From Affinirhizobium straminoryzae (GTDB taxonomy: Bacteria; Pseudomonadota; Alphaproteobacteria; Rhizobiales; Rhizobiaceae): a stretch of 50,978 bases of DNA. This document shows, one piece after another, positions 40,552-47,887 of the stretch. Under the pieces are notes generated by a model that searched no databases, was not told the origin of the DNA, and saw nothing but the letters and a program-made list of their open reading frames with translations. Both the position numbers and the translations under genes were made by a program. The stretch spans positions 1 through 50,978 of the forward strand of contig NZ_VJMG01000065.1 in NCBI RefSeq assembly GCF_007004135.1, given 5' to 3'. The stretch's first letter is position 1; every line of letters starts with the position of its first letter.

Positions 40552-41058
40552 CTACCCTCCCCTGACGATCTGGAGAGCCGGCGCATCGGTTCCGCCGGAT
40601 GCGGCGATTTCGGCATATTGCCTGCTGAGTGCGCTCGCCTTCTCGACGATCATCGCGAGGTCACGCAGCGCCTGCTTGGCTTCCGTCGAGTTCACCTTCA
40701 GGTCGCTGAAGGCGATGGATGCATTGCGCTGGTATTCCGCAGCCCGGGCGGACAGTTCCAGGCTTTCGCGCAGCAGGCAGGCGCCATCGCCGCTCTCCAG
40801 CGTCGGATCTGTCAGCTTGCAGCCGTGCAGCGCGGCCATCACCCGGGTGACGACGGGATCGCCGCACTCCGCTTCCAGCCGCAGCACCGCCGGGATTGGC
40901 AGCAGTTCGGTATCGCTGTCGGAATGGCACCGCCCCACCTGGCTCTTTGAGAGCGAGCAGAGATCGGCCGAGGCTTCAATGCCGCCATTTTTCTTGATGA
41001 GCTGCCGGTTGGCGGCCTTCAGCTGGTGGAACCAGGCGTTGGTGAGTGTGTCCTTCAT
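40552..41058 (-). CDS. phage regulator, CII/CP76-like
   Basis: 168 aa from MKDTLTNAWFHQL. The N-terminal HTH (LIKKNGGIEASADLCSLSKS then QVGRCHSDSDTELLPIPAVL with RLEAECGDPVVTRVMA) matches the phage CII-like (CP76) regulator pattern, in which the 'SKSQ...SD' helix contacts DNA. The C-terminal part is a long coiled coil (LRESLELSARAAEYQRNASI, EAKQALRDLAMIVEKASALS). It heads the early operon. Two palindromic operators lie 25 bp upstream of its start. Confidence 0.72.
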   Translation of the reverse strand: MKDTLTNAWFHQLKAANRQLIKKNGGIEASADLCSLSKSQVGRCHSDSDTELLPIPAVLRLEAECGDPVVTRVMAALHGCKLTDPTLESGDGACLLRESLELSARAAEYQRNASIAFSDLKVNSTEAKQALRDLAMIVEKASALSRQYAEIAASGGTDAPALQIVRGG

Positions 41059-41082
41059 GCTTGCCTCGCGCGCGCAAAAAGC

Positions 41083-41127
41083 TTTCCCGCGCCGGGAAAA
41101 CGGCGGGGTTTTTCCCATCGTGGGAAA
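41083..41127. promoter_or_regulatory. paired operators TTTCCC-N5-GGGAAA
   Basis: Two copies of the 17-bp palindrome TTTCCC-N5-GGGAAA (41083-41099 and 41111-41127), centres 28 bp apart, lie just upstream of the CII-like gene. They are the probable binding sites of an early-operon repressor or activator. I did not see the motif elsewhere in the window. Confidence 0.65.
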
Positions 41128-41160
41128 GGTCCGGATCTGTCAGATTCAGGCGGTCAACTC

Positions 41161-41355
41161 ATGGAGGACCGCATGTGCGTGTTTCAGGAACAAAGCAGGC
41201 AAGGCCCGTCACCCTCGTCCGGCCAGACCTTGCCTGCCTTTTCTGCGCGGCGCGGGAGGAAGGCGCCGGCAGCTGGAGTGAAGAAGAAAGTCCCGGCGAC
41301 GCGAGGTCGGGCAGCTGCCTACAGGTGTGCAGCAGATCTGATGCTCGCAGGCTAG
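41161..41355 (+). CDS. doubtful small basic protein
   Basis: 64 codons from ATG 41161: MEDRMCVFQEQSRQGPSPSS followed by a proline/arginine-rich stretch and ending AADLMLAG. It lies divergently from the CII-like gene. GGAGG occurs only after the first ATG, favouring the second ATG at 41173 as start. Composition is low-complexity and could be chance in GC-rich DNA. Confidence 0.3.
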   Translation: MEDRMCVFQEQSRQGPSPSSGQTLPAFSARRGRKAPAAGVKKKVPATRGRAAAYRCAADLMLAG

Positions 41356-41379
41356 CCGGGAGTGCTGACGTAGAAAACT

Positions 41380-41601
41380 TCATCCCCTCGTCTCAAGCTT
41401 TTCGGGAAGGAGCCGCTCTACCTCGTCAGCATCAGCCGCACGCGCCAGGATTTCCAGCAGCCGTCGTGCAGGCCCCTGTGGAGGGCGGCCATTTTCCATG
41501 TGGGACACACTGGAACGAGCGATGGCAAGAAACCGGGCCATTCTACCCTGATCCCAGCCAAGCTTTTCTCGCAGCGATTTGATGTCAACAGGGTCGGCCA
41601 T
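41380..41601 (-). CDS. XRE-family repressor, Cro-like
   Basis: 73 aa from MADPVDIKSLREKLG. A single XRE helix-turn-helix: LREKLGWDQGRMARFLAIARSSVSHMENGRPPQGPARRLLEIL. It is divergent from the S24 repressor with a 63-bp intergenic region. This is the cI/cro geometry of a lysogeny switch. The promoter on the minus strand has a TTGACA -35 (41636-41631). The frame could start earlier (41625), but that would cover the operator. Confidence 0.75.
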   Translation of the reverse strand: MADPVDIKSLREKLGWDQGRMARFLAIARSSVSHMENGRPPQGPARRLLEILARAADADEVERLLPEKLETRG

Positions 41602-41610
41602 GAGGAAAAA

Positions 41611-41668
41611 ATGCATAACGCACATTACGCTGTCAAGTCGAAACGCATATTAATAACGTGCAATATGC
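41611..41668. promoter_or_regulatory. lysogeny-switch operators between cro-like and C1-like genes
   Basis: The divergent 63-bp region holds ATGCATAACGCACA (41611-41624), whose complement recurs exactly at 42904-42917. It also holds an inverted repeat GCATATT-N10-AATATGC (41645-41651/41662-41668) that covers the repressor start codon. The first is placed to control the cro-like promoter, the second to autoregulate the repressor. Confidence 0.7.
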
Positions 41669-42390
41669 ACAGTATGGACATCGATGATCGACCAGACGAG
41701 GCCAAGCGCCTCGAACAGGCGCGCAAGGCGCGGAACTTCGCCACAGCGAAGGCTGCTGCTTTGTATTTTGGTTGGACCTACGAGACCTATATCCAACACG
41801 AACAAGGGACGCGCGGTCTTTCGCGGGCGGCAGACCGATACGCACGGGCCTTCAAGGTCAGCAAGGGATGGCTTCTGACGGGGGAAGGTCGTGGTCCGGT
41901 CGGTCCGGAGGACAACACACAAAACCTGCGGACAATCCCGATTGTGGGACTTGCAGGAGCTGGGCCGGATGGTACTGTGCTTTTCGCAACCGGTGATGGC
42001 AACTTTGGTGAAGCTATAGCTCCATCTGATGCCACTGACAAAACGGAAGCGCTTGAAGTACGTGGTGATTCTATGCGTGGTGTCGCGAATGATGGCTGGC
42101 TTATTTTCTATGATGAAAAGGAAGCGCCACGCGAAGAGCACATGGGAGAACTATGTGTTTGTTTTCTTGAAGATGAGAGAGTTCTTATAAAGACACCATA
42201 TCCGGGCTCCCAGCCTGGTCTCTTCCATCTGGAGAGCGTTAGCGCCCCGATGATGCGTGACGTCGCAGTCGAAGCGTTCGCCTTCGTGACTAATATCAAA
42301 CCGCGCCGGTCGGCGAAGCGGTTCATTTCGAATAATCCGGACCGCAGGATTGATGACGTTGGAACTTCCGGCAGGCGGTTGATGTCCTGA
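41665..42390 (+). CDS. C1-type phage repressor with S24 (LexA-like) peptidase domain
   Basis: 241 aa. The N-terminal HTH (ATAKAAALYFGWTYETYIQHEQG, about 26-48) is of the 196-type XRE class. The C-terminal domain is S24 protease. The likely Ala97-Gly98 cleavage bond lies in VGLAGAG, with the catalytic Ser136 in RGDSM and Lys176 in VLIKTPYPG. RecA-stimulated self-cleavage would couple prophage induction to DNA damage. No ribosome site precedes either ATG (41665 or 41674), so translation may be leaderless. An inverted repeat overlaps the start. Confidence 0.88.
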   Translation: MHSMDIDDRPDEAKRLEQARKARNFATAKAAALYFGWTYETYIQHEQGTRGLSRAADRYARAFKVSKGWLLTGEGRGPVGPEDNTQNLRTIPIVGLAGAGPDGTVLFATGDGNFGEAIAPSDATDKTEALEVRGDSMRGVANDGWLIFYDEKEAPREEHMGELCVCFLEDERVLIKTPYPGSQPGLFHLESVSAPMMRDVAVEAFAFVTNIKPRRSAKRFISNNPDRRIDDVGTSGRRLMS

Positions 42391-42441
42391 TTTCCAACCT
42401 GAGCAATCTGTCGGTCGGTTCAACGGAGGGGGCAGAGCAAA

Positions 42442-42777
42442 GTGAGATTGAAGCTACTTGCCCTTTTGGGCGCTTCATGTGCCGTTGGCATTGCACCGGC
42501 CGTGGCAGGTCCGCGCGAGAATGCGCTAAACCACATCGCCCAGGTGGTTGCGATCAACCAGCTGTGCCCAAGTCTCGAGCCGCAAACGGGCCCGATAGCC
42601 CTGATGGCCACCCGTTTCGGGATTGACTTCAAGAGGGACGAAACCGAGCTAAGAACGCAGGTTTTGAACCAGATGGCTCCTTGGACCGGGCAGCCTACTG
42701 AAAGCGCCTGCATCGCTGGTCTAATGTTGTATGGCCCCAATGGCGCCAATGTGCCCGGGCTTTTGAAGCAGAAGTAA
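42442..42777 (+). CDS. secreted small protein, unknown
   Basis: 111 aa from a GTG with GGAGGGGGC upstream. A signal peptide MRLKLLALLGASCAVGIAPA ends with VAG cleavage near residue 22-23. The mature protein is helical, with cysteines at QLCPSL and SACIAG that could pair. It lies downstream of the repressor and may be co-transcribed with it, so it would be made in lysogens. That suits an exported conversion or exclusion factor; inference only. Confidence 0.7.
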   Translation: MRLKLLALLGASCAVGIAPAVAGPRENALNHIAQVVAINQLCPSLEPQTGPIALMATRFGIDFKRDETELRTQVLNQMAPWTGQPTESACIAGLMLYGPNGANVPGLLKQK

Positions 42778-42867
42778 CAAGCCAGTCGAATGCCGCGCAG
42801 GTGAAGAAAGGGGTTGCGATGACGCAGTTCCTTTTTCATTTGTTCGCCGTGTCAGTAAAAATTACAC

Positions 42868-42954
42868 GCATTTTGCACACTGCGGGGCGTATTTCCCGGT
42901 CAGTGTGCGTTATGCATTTTATCGCTTGACGCTGAAATGTGCTAAATGCATATT
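42868..42954 (+). promoter_or_regulatory. promoter with repressor-type operators
   Basis: An imperfect inverted repeat with 15-bp arms (GCATTTTGCACACTG 42868-42882, CAGTGTGCGTTATGC 42901-42915) includes the 14-mer TGTGCGTTATGCAT (42904-42917) shared with the lysogeny switch. Just downstream is a promoter: -35 TTGACG (42926-42931), 17 bp, -10 CATATT (42949-42954). It should drive the 43072 to 44684 genes under the same regulator. The gap 42778-43071 has no gene. Confidence 0.7.
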
Positions 42955-43071
42955 GACCCTCATCACCGCACCTCGTGACCGGTGAAACCCGACATCGTCG
43001 CCCGTAACCAATGCCCCTACGGAAGCGGGCGGCGATGTCTTGCGCTCATTCAACGCCTCTGGAGACAGCCC

Positions 43072-43251
43072 ATGACGACACGACACCGCAATGTGCCCCT
43101 CGAACTTGCCCAGATCCAACGGGAACGGGGGGAGGCGCTCACACGTGCCGATTTCCGCAGCCTCGGCTATTCGGAGAGCGAACTTTCCGACGCCAACATC
43201 AACGAGGCAGCCGCGCTGTTTGCGGCAATGGCCGAACGCGCAGCGGCCTGA
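43072..43251 (+). CDS. small phage/plasmid protein (59 aa)
   Basis: ATG at 43072 with GGAGA eight nt upstream. The helical sequence has RHRNVPLELAQIQRERGEAL, then LTRADFRSLGYSESELSDAN and NEAAALFAAMAERAAA. It looks like a small alpha-helical regulator. First gene after the operator-controlled promoter. Confidence 0.55.
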   Translation: MTTRHRNVPLELAQIQRERGEALTRADFRSLGYSESELSDANINEAAALFAAMAERAAA

Positions 43252-43328
43252 CGCACCTGCTCGGCGCAGCCTCTTCGCCTGCATTGCGGGGCCTGCCGAA
43301 GAGGCTATCCGAACAGATGGAGATCTGG

Positions 43329-43433
43329 ATGCCTAACCACCATTTGCACCTCATTGAACACGTGCAGCACGCCCGCCGCATCTGCGCCCTCATTTTCCTG
43401 GCGTTGGCCGCGATCGGGTTTGTGCTTCTCTGA
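43329..43433 (+). CDS. possible single-helix membrane peptide (34 aa)
   Basis: ATG 43329 with GGAG seven nt upstream encodes MPNHHLHLIEHVQHARRICA followed by the helix LIFLALAAIGFVLL. The histidine-rich head and one membrane segment are plausible, but the frame is short. Confidence 0.4.
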   Translation: MPNHHLHLIEHVQHARRICALIFLALAAIGFVLL

Positions 43434-43568
43434 CCGGACGCGGCATTGAAAATCGGCTGCCCGAAGACTGCCGTAGCCCCCGGAATGAAGGGGACGAATG
43501 CCCGGGATGCGCCAATCCGGAAATTCGATGGTTGCAGAATCGGAAACATGATGCGCTTACTCGTAATC

Positions 43569-43778
43569 ATGACGAAACGCACACCCGAAGAGATTCGCAA
43601 GAATGTGGCTGCCCATCGGGCGCGGCAGGCTGCTGCCGGTCGGGTGGCGGTCAACACATATCTGTCGGCCGAGACTGTTCAGCAGCTCGACCGCATGAAG
43701 GACGAACGTGGCGCATCTTCGCGTGCGCCGCTGATCGAGGAAGCCGTGAGGTTTTATATCGAAAACATGAGAGCATAA
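43569..43778 (+). CDS. ribbon-helix-helix DNA-binding protein
   Basis: 69 aa from MTKRTPEEIRKNVAAHR. GRVAVNTYLSAETVQQLDRM is a beta strand plus helix, and SSRAPLIEEAVRFYIENMRA the second helix, the CopG/MetJ fold used by small plasmid copy-number repressors. It lies directly upstream of the replication-like gene and is followed by a terminator, so it could be its copy-number or operon regulator. An ATG at 43548 could add seven residues. Confidence 0.7.
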   Translation: MTKRTPEEIRKNVAAHRARQAAAGRVAVNTYLSAETVQQLDRMKDERGASSRAPLIEEAVRFYIENMRA

Positions 43779-43781
43779 ACG

Positions 43782-43816
43782 AAAAAACCCCGCCGTTGGC
43801 GCGGCAGGGGTTTTTG
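43782..43816 (+). terminator. Rho-independent terminator
   Basis: An A-rich run and CCCCGCCG pair with CGGC-GGGG-like CGGCAGGGG across a TTGGCG loop, followed by TTTTT (43811-43815). Ends the ribbon-helix-helix transcript. The A-run/T-run symmetry makes it potentially bidirectional. Confidence 0.75.
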
Positions 43817-43833
43817 GGATGACAGCAAGCCTG

Positions 43834-43913
43834 TGTTGAGAAGACAGACCTACGGTCCAAAGACACCCTCAACATAGGTCAGATTTCACGAACCGGCAAG
43901 AGTCTATTCTTGC
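43834..43913. ncRNA. structured leader of the replication-like gene (pseudoknot-capable)
   Basis: Two complementary pairs interlock: TGTTGAG (43834-43840) with CTCAACA (43868-43874), and GACCTA (43847-43852) with TAGGTC (43875-43880). The order a-b-a'-b' allows a pseudoknot or two exclusive folds. A separate hairpin GCAAGA/TCTTGC (43896-43901/43908-43913) follows. It sits 61-140 nt upstream of the ATG at 43974, where antisense-RNA or attenuation control of plasmid rep genes acts. Structure is seen; function is inferred. Confidence 0.45.
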
Positions 43914-43973
43914 GGGAACGCTAAATCTTTGCCGTTGCCCCGGCTCTCCCGACGAAGGAGATGGGGACCAACC

Positions 43974-44684
43974 ATGTCGAGTTTGATGAGGGCGGCGCTG
44001 CGACATGCGCCGTCGCGGCGAAGCCGCATGCCCGTGCGTCGCAACTCTCGCGAGGCAGGCAAATGCGAAGCCATGTTCTGGCGCAGGACGAACCGGCAGG
44101 ACGTGCGCCGCATTGTGCTTGCCGCTCGCCGCTACGAGATCGCCAACAAGGAAGCCGGCCGGCGTAATGGCCCGTTGGGCGCCGTCGCGATCGAGGTGCT
44201 GGAGCTTCTGGCGAACCTGGTCGATTACAAGAGCGGCCGCCTGGAGCCCTCGATCGACACCATGATGAACAAACTGCGCCGCTCACGCGATGCGATCGTG
44301 CGGGCGCTGAAGGCGCTACGCAGCCACGGCTTCATCGACTGGCTGCGCCGCTACGTGCCGACCGACAACGAAGGCGCTGGCCCGCAGGTGAAGCAGACCA
44401 GCAATGCCTATCGCCTCATTTTGCCTGCCAAGGGCGAGGCGGCACTCGGCCGCTATGGCGAAGCCCCTCCCCCGCCGGAAGATCATGAGCAGCGGGTGGC
44501 CGCCCAAGTGGCGATCCTGGACGAGTACCGCAACAGCCTCGACCTCGATCAGCTGGCCCTCTTCGAAACCGGTGATAACCCGCTCGGCCGGGCCCTCGCC
44601 CGCCTCGGGAAATTTGTCCAACAGCGTGAGTCCGCCAGACAGACTGAACCCGGATCTAAGATTATTCCTATAGGAAAGGAATGA
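43974..44684 (+). CDS. replication protein A-like plasmid initiator (winged helix)
   Basis: 236 aa. The N-terminus is very basic (MSSLMRAALRHAPSRRSRMP). A helix block FWRRTNRQDVRRIVLAARRY follows. The winged-helix core is VAIEVLELLANLVDYKSGRL then EPSIDTMMNKLRRSRDAIVR with ALKALRSHGFIDWLRRYVPT. It resembles proteins annotated 'replication protein A' on alphaproteobacterial plasmids. It is therefore the best candidate initiator. A regulator of replication, or a transcription factor with the same fold, cannot be excluded. The leader carries potential RNA structures. Confidence 0.6.
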   Translation: MSSLMRAALRHAPSRRSRMPVRRNSREAGKCEAMFWRRTNRQDVRRIVLAARRYEIANKEAGRRNGPLGAVAIEVLELLANLVDYKSGRLEPSIDTMMNKLRRSRDAIVRALKALRSHGFIDWLRRYVPTDNEGAGPQVKQTSNAYRLILPAKGEAALGRYGEAPPPPEDHEQRVAAQVAILDEYRNSLDLDQLALFETGDNPLGRALARLGKFVQQRESARQTEPGSKIIPIGKE

Positions 44685-44729
44685 GCGGACGCCGCTGTTT
44701 CGGGCCGCTCACGCGTCCCTGCGGCGGTT

Positions 44730-44754
44730 CCGAACCGCCTGTTATGCGGTTCGG
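44730..44754. repeat. hairpin downstream of the replication-like gene
   Basis: CCGAACCGC (44730-44738), a 7-nt loop and GCGGTTCGG (44746-44754): a perfect 9-bp stem without a T run. It lies between the convergent rep-like and HNH genes and may act as a terminator. Confidence 0.5.
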
Positions 44755-44851
44755 GCTGCACCGTAACAGCCAAACAGAACCAACATCAGCCGCGGAAAGG
44801 TCGCAATGGGCTTAGGAAGATTTAAGGAGGAGGGGGAAGTGGAAAAATATT

Positions 44852-45586
44852 CTATGTCTCACTCGCGGAAACCAGCAGGGTTCGGGCTTCTTCAATGCCA
44901 ATCCACCGCCGCTTTGACGACATGAGTTTGTGGATCACTCGATGGCAGCAGGCGCATAGCAGCGCCATGTCGGAAACACGCGTCAGCCGCGTTCCCTCGG
45001 CTTCTGCCAGCGGGATCGTATGGTGGGCTTCGAAATAGCTCTCCTGGACGAACCGATCTAAATGGCGCGGCGCTGAAAATGCGCAAATTTCACAGCGCAG
45101 TTGCTGTTCGGTTCGGCGCGCAAGCACTTTGGTCCGAAGTTTCCGTTCTCTCCGCCTGTGTCGTGTAGTTAGCCACTCCCCCTCCACAAAGAAGGCACTT
45201 TCGTCGTCCTCGCTGCTGGGCTGAAATTGCTCTGCCCGCCCGATGAGATCCCGAATGGTTGATGCGAGACGCTCGAGATCTGCAGCCTTTTCGGGCGGAT
45301 AATCTTCAACCAACGCCCGGTCTGTTTTTGATGAAGACAGGCCCCTGTTAGGATCAACAGCTGAAAATAGGTTCTGCAGCTTCAACGCTACCCCATCGGG
45401 ATTCCGAAATCGTTCATTCCTGTCCGCCGGCGGATGGATCGTAGCCTCGCGCAGCAACCGCGAAAGAGCATGCACGTCCGGATGATGCCGATCGACGGGC
45501 TTCCCGTGTTTGTAGAGCAGACTGAGCGCCAAGACGGTTTCGTCTCGCGTCCAGTCCGGATTTCCCTGGCCTTTCGTAATTGGCAC
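44852..45586 (-). CDS. HNH endonuclease, McrA-like (type IV restriction candidate)
   Basis: 244 aa from GTG 45586 with GGGAG seven nt upstream. The N-terminal domain (WTRDETVLALSLLYKHGKPV, HALSRLLREA, FRNPDGVALKLQNLFSAVDP) is the recognition-like part common in modification-dependent HNH nucleases. The C-terminal HNH has Cys165/Cys168 (CEIC), His188-His189 (FEAHHTIPL) and CACCHRVIH. Such enzymes cut methylated or otherwise modified DNA. It is the first gene of a cassette that includes an Mrr-type nuclease and an Abi protein. Confidence 0.78.
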   Translation of the reverse strand: MPITKGQGNPDWTRDETVLALSLLYKHGKPVDRHHPDVHALSRLLREATIHPPADRNERFRNPDGVALKLQNLFSAVDPNRGLSSSKTDRALVEDYPPEKAADLERLASTIRDLIGRAEQFQPSSEDDESAFFVEGEWLTTRHRRRERKLRTKVLARRTEQQLRCEICAFSAPRHLDRFVQESYFEAHHTIPLAEAEGTRLTRVSDMALLCACCHRVIHKLMSSKRRWIGIEEARTLLVSASET

Positions 45587-45635
45587 GGCTTTCTCCCTTC
45601 AGTCTGCGATCTTGGCGATTAGGACCAATCGGCGA

Positions 45636-46433
45636 TCAGACTCCGTCCTGTCGTTGAATCCAACGATCCACACTGATGAGATCGTCTGCATGGACGAGAA
45701 TAACACGCGTCGAAGTCGACAAACGCTGCGCGGCGGGCGTAAACGAGGCATTTGTAACGACCATTGCATGGGTGGCGGCATAATGCGTTTTCGCTGCAAA
45801 GGCCTCTTGAACCGCCTTATTGCCGACGGGCGAGGAATAGAATTTGCACTGTACGACGAGGCGAAGATCACCCTTCGTGGCGATGACATCGGCCCCTTGG
45901 TCCCCAGTTGCCTTCGTCTCCTGCGTTGACCAACCGGCTGCGCGGAGCATCTTTGCGCACCATTTCTCAAACTCGATGGGTGTCATGGTCGGCGAGCGAT
46001 ATGAGCTTTTTAGATAGGTCGCTCGCAATAGGATTCGTGGCTCAAACAGATGGAAAAGGGTTTCGTCGCCTTCATTACGAGTATGGCGGAGAAAATCCCT
46101 TTCCTCATCTGACAATTCTCCCCAGAGGTGGTTCTCGATAAAACCCGCCAGCTCCGGGGCGAACGTCTTCCGGAAACGCTCCGTGTCGTAGCCTCGCGCC
46201 TGAAGATCTAAGTAACGTCGCGCCACCCGATCAAGCTCACTGCCGTTAAAGGCGAGGAACTTTCGCTTCAGGGCGGCCTCCATCGTCTCACCAGCGTGGC
46301 GCGGTTCATTCCGCTTTATGTTTTGCCACGAGTTGTTTGCTTCTTGCGGGCTTCTTTTCCCGCTTAGAACAACAAAAACGACGAGCACGAATACGGATAA
46401 TAAGATTATCGAAACAGCGGGTAATGCAGACAT
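45636..46433 (-). CDS. membrane-anchored Mrr-type restriction endonuclease
   Basis: 265 aa from ATG 46433 (a GTG at 46490 would add 19 residues; neither has a clear ribosome site). An N-terminal helix (AVSIILLSVFVLVVFVVL, about 6-23) anchors the protein. A helical middle part (about 50-130) leads to the Mrr_cat PD-(D/E)xK domain: EFEKWCAKMLRAAGWSTQET, Asp182 in GADVIA and Gln195-x-Lys197 in VVQCKFY, then YAATHAMVVTNASFTPAAQR. It presumably cuts incoming, probably modified, DNA at the membrane. Codon use is more AT-rich than the phage genes. Confidence 0.82.
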   Translation of the reverse strand: MSALPAVSIILLSVFVLVVFVVLSGKRSPQEANNSWQNIKRNEPRHAGETMEAALKRKFLAFNGSELDRVARRYLDLQARGYDTERFRKTFAPELAGFIENHLWGELSDEERDFLRHTRNEGDETLFHLFEPRILLRATYLKSSYRSPTMTPIEFEKWCAKMLRAAGWSTQETKATGDQGADVIATKGDLRLVVQCKFYSSPVGNKAVQEAFAAKTHYAATHAMVVTNASFTPAAQRLSTSTRVILVHADDLISVDRWIQRQDGV

Positions 46434-46540
46434 ATTATCAAATTTCGAGGTATCAACGGATATACGAAAATCGATACCCGTTTTAACCACTCACGAAAAG
46501 CAGGCCCTTGCTGATAGGGCCGCACATCTGACAAAACAAA

Positions 46541-46572
46541 AAAGAAAAGGGCTCGCCATTTCTGGCAAGCCC
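46541..46572 (-). terminator. Rho-independent terminator (minus strand)
   Basis: On the minus strand GGGCTTGCCA and TGGCGAGCCC form a 10-bp stem with one mismatch (46572-46563/46558-46549), followed by TTTTCTTT. It stops minus-strand transcription from the YfbU side before it reaches the Mrr gene. The remaining 46434-46688 gap shows no gene. Confidence 0.65.
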
Positions 46573-46688
46573 TCGCTCTTCCGGTGACGATGAGGGGGAG
46601 CTTGCGCTCGCGTGTCTCAAAGCCTATGCAGCGGATATACGCCACAGAGGGCGCATAATCAAGGCCGCGGCATGCCAGGGAGGGCTTT

Positions 46689-47363
46689 TTGGCGTTTTCG
46701 ACGAGCGAGCTGAACGACCTGCCGGATGTCATCTCTGCGCCACGGTTTGCCACCTATCTGCAGGCGACGGGTAATCACCGCGCCGACGCGCTCGCCCTCT
46801 ATCAGTGGAATCTGGAGCTTTCTGCCGCCTTCATCGTGCCTTTGCAGATCTGCGAGGTCGCCGTTCGCAACGGTGTCGTGGAGGTTCTGGAGAAGGTGCA
46901 CGGCGCAAACTGGCCCTGGTCGAACGGTTTCATTCGCAGTTTGCCCGTTCCCAAGAAGCCCTGGCACTACAATCCGCAGACCGACCTGAGAACGGTTGCC
47001 GCTCGCATGCCGACCGCTGGCAAGGTGGTGGCCGAACTGAAATTCGCCTTCTGGGAAAAGACCTTCACTGCAGGCCAGGACAACCGTCTCTGGCTTCCCC
47101 ATATGAGGGCCGCCTTCCCGGGTATTCCCGCAGCAAGATCCATCCCCATGGCGCGAGCCGACGCCTTTGCCGCACTCCAGGCCATCCGCGAGCTGCGCAA
47201 TCGCATCGCCCATCACGAGCCGATTTTCACGCGAGATGTTGCCGTCGAATATCAGCGCATCCACCAGATGGTGGAGTGGAGAAATCCGACGGCCGCTGCC
47301 TGGATGGATCGTATCCAGAGAGTGTCGATGCTTATAAGTCTTCGACCTTCAAAGGTGCCTTGA
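46689..47363 (+). CDS. Abi-like protein with HEPN RNase motif
   Basis: 224 aa from a TTG with GGGAGGG upstream; no nearer ATG preserves the domain. LALYQWNLELSAAFIVPLQI and CEVAVRNGVVEVLEKVHG, WHYNP and then RELRNRIAHHEPIF (Arg170-Asn171, His175-His176) match the Abi_2/AbiD-like family, where R-x4-H is the HEPN RNase active site. Abi proteins shut down infected cells by RNA cleavage. Convergent with the YfbU-like gene. Confidence 0.82.
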   Translation: MAFSTSELNDLPDVISAPRFATYLQATGNHRADALALYQWNLELSAAFIVPLQICEVAVRNGVVEVLEKVHGANWPWSNGFIRSLPVPKKPWHYNPQTDLRTVAARMPTAGKVVAELKFAFWEKTFTAGQDNRLWLPHMRAAFPGIPAARSIPMARADAFAALQAIRELRNRIAHHEPIFTRDVAVEYQRIHQMVEWRNPTAAAWMDRIQRVSMLISLRPSKVP

Positions 47364-47407
47364 AACACTGCGGCAGCGGTGGTTCGGCACTAGGTGCTAA
47401 AAGTCGG

Positions 47408-47887
47408 TTATGACCCGATAATCCCGTCGATCTGTTCTTCGGTGGGGCTGCTCGGCTTTCCGAGTGCTTTCCAGCGTCGGAACATTCCGCGATAGGTGCT
47501 CAGCGTCGGGCCATGAGAATTGAGTTCAGACTTTGATTCTTCGAAACGTCCGAACTTCTCGATTAGGAAGCGAGCGAAGCCGTAGTGAGGATCATTGTTG
47601 CCGTCGAAGCCGCGGAACTTCTGGTAATATCTGTTTCCCTCGGGGTTCCAGTCGGGACCGACTTCGTGTCCAGGATGGAGTGCGCGAAACATATCGAGAA
47701 TATCGAAGACCTCTTCCTGGACTTCCTGCGGAAGTTCAGGCTCGGCAGTCGATCCGAAAACTTCTGAGTAAAGAAAAGTATAACCCTGCTCGATAATTTC
47801 GGCTTGGGGTGCGTATGAGGGGTCTTCCTCAGCAAGGCTGCGCAGCTTCAGAGACAGCATAAGACGTTCATAAGATGTAAGATTCAT
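47408..47887 (-). CDS. YfbU-like protein
   Basis: 159 aa from MNLTSYERLMLSLKLRSLAE (GGAGAG upstream; the longer frame to 47938 is unsupported). The LTSYERLMLS...IIEQGYTFLYSEVFG start, the VFDILDMFRALHPGHEVGPD centre, FRGFDGNNDPHYGFARFLIE, and the end MFRRWKALGKPSSPTEEQID match the YfbU family as I know it from E. coli YfbU. The E. coli protein has been implicated in stress-related cell death, but its biochemistry is unclear. Here it sits with defence genes, which may hint at a toxin-like or abortive role. Confidence 0.75.
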   Translation of the reverse strand: MNLTSYERLMLSLKLRSLAEEDPSYAPQAEIIEQGYTFLYSEVFGSTAEPELPQEVQEEVFDILDMFRALHPGHEVGPDWNPEGNRYYQKFRGFDGNNDPHYGFARFLIEKFGRFEESKSELNSHGPTLSTYRGMFRRWKALGKPSSPTEEQIDGIIGS

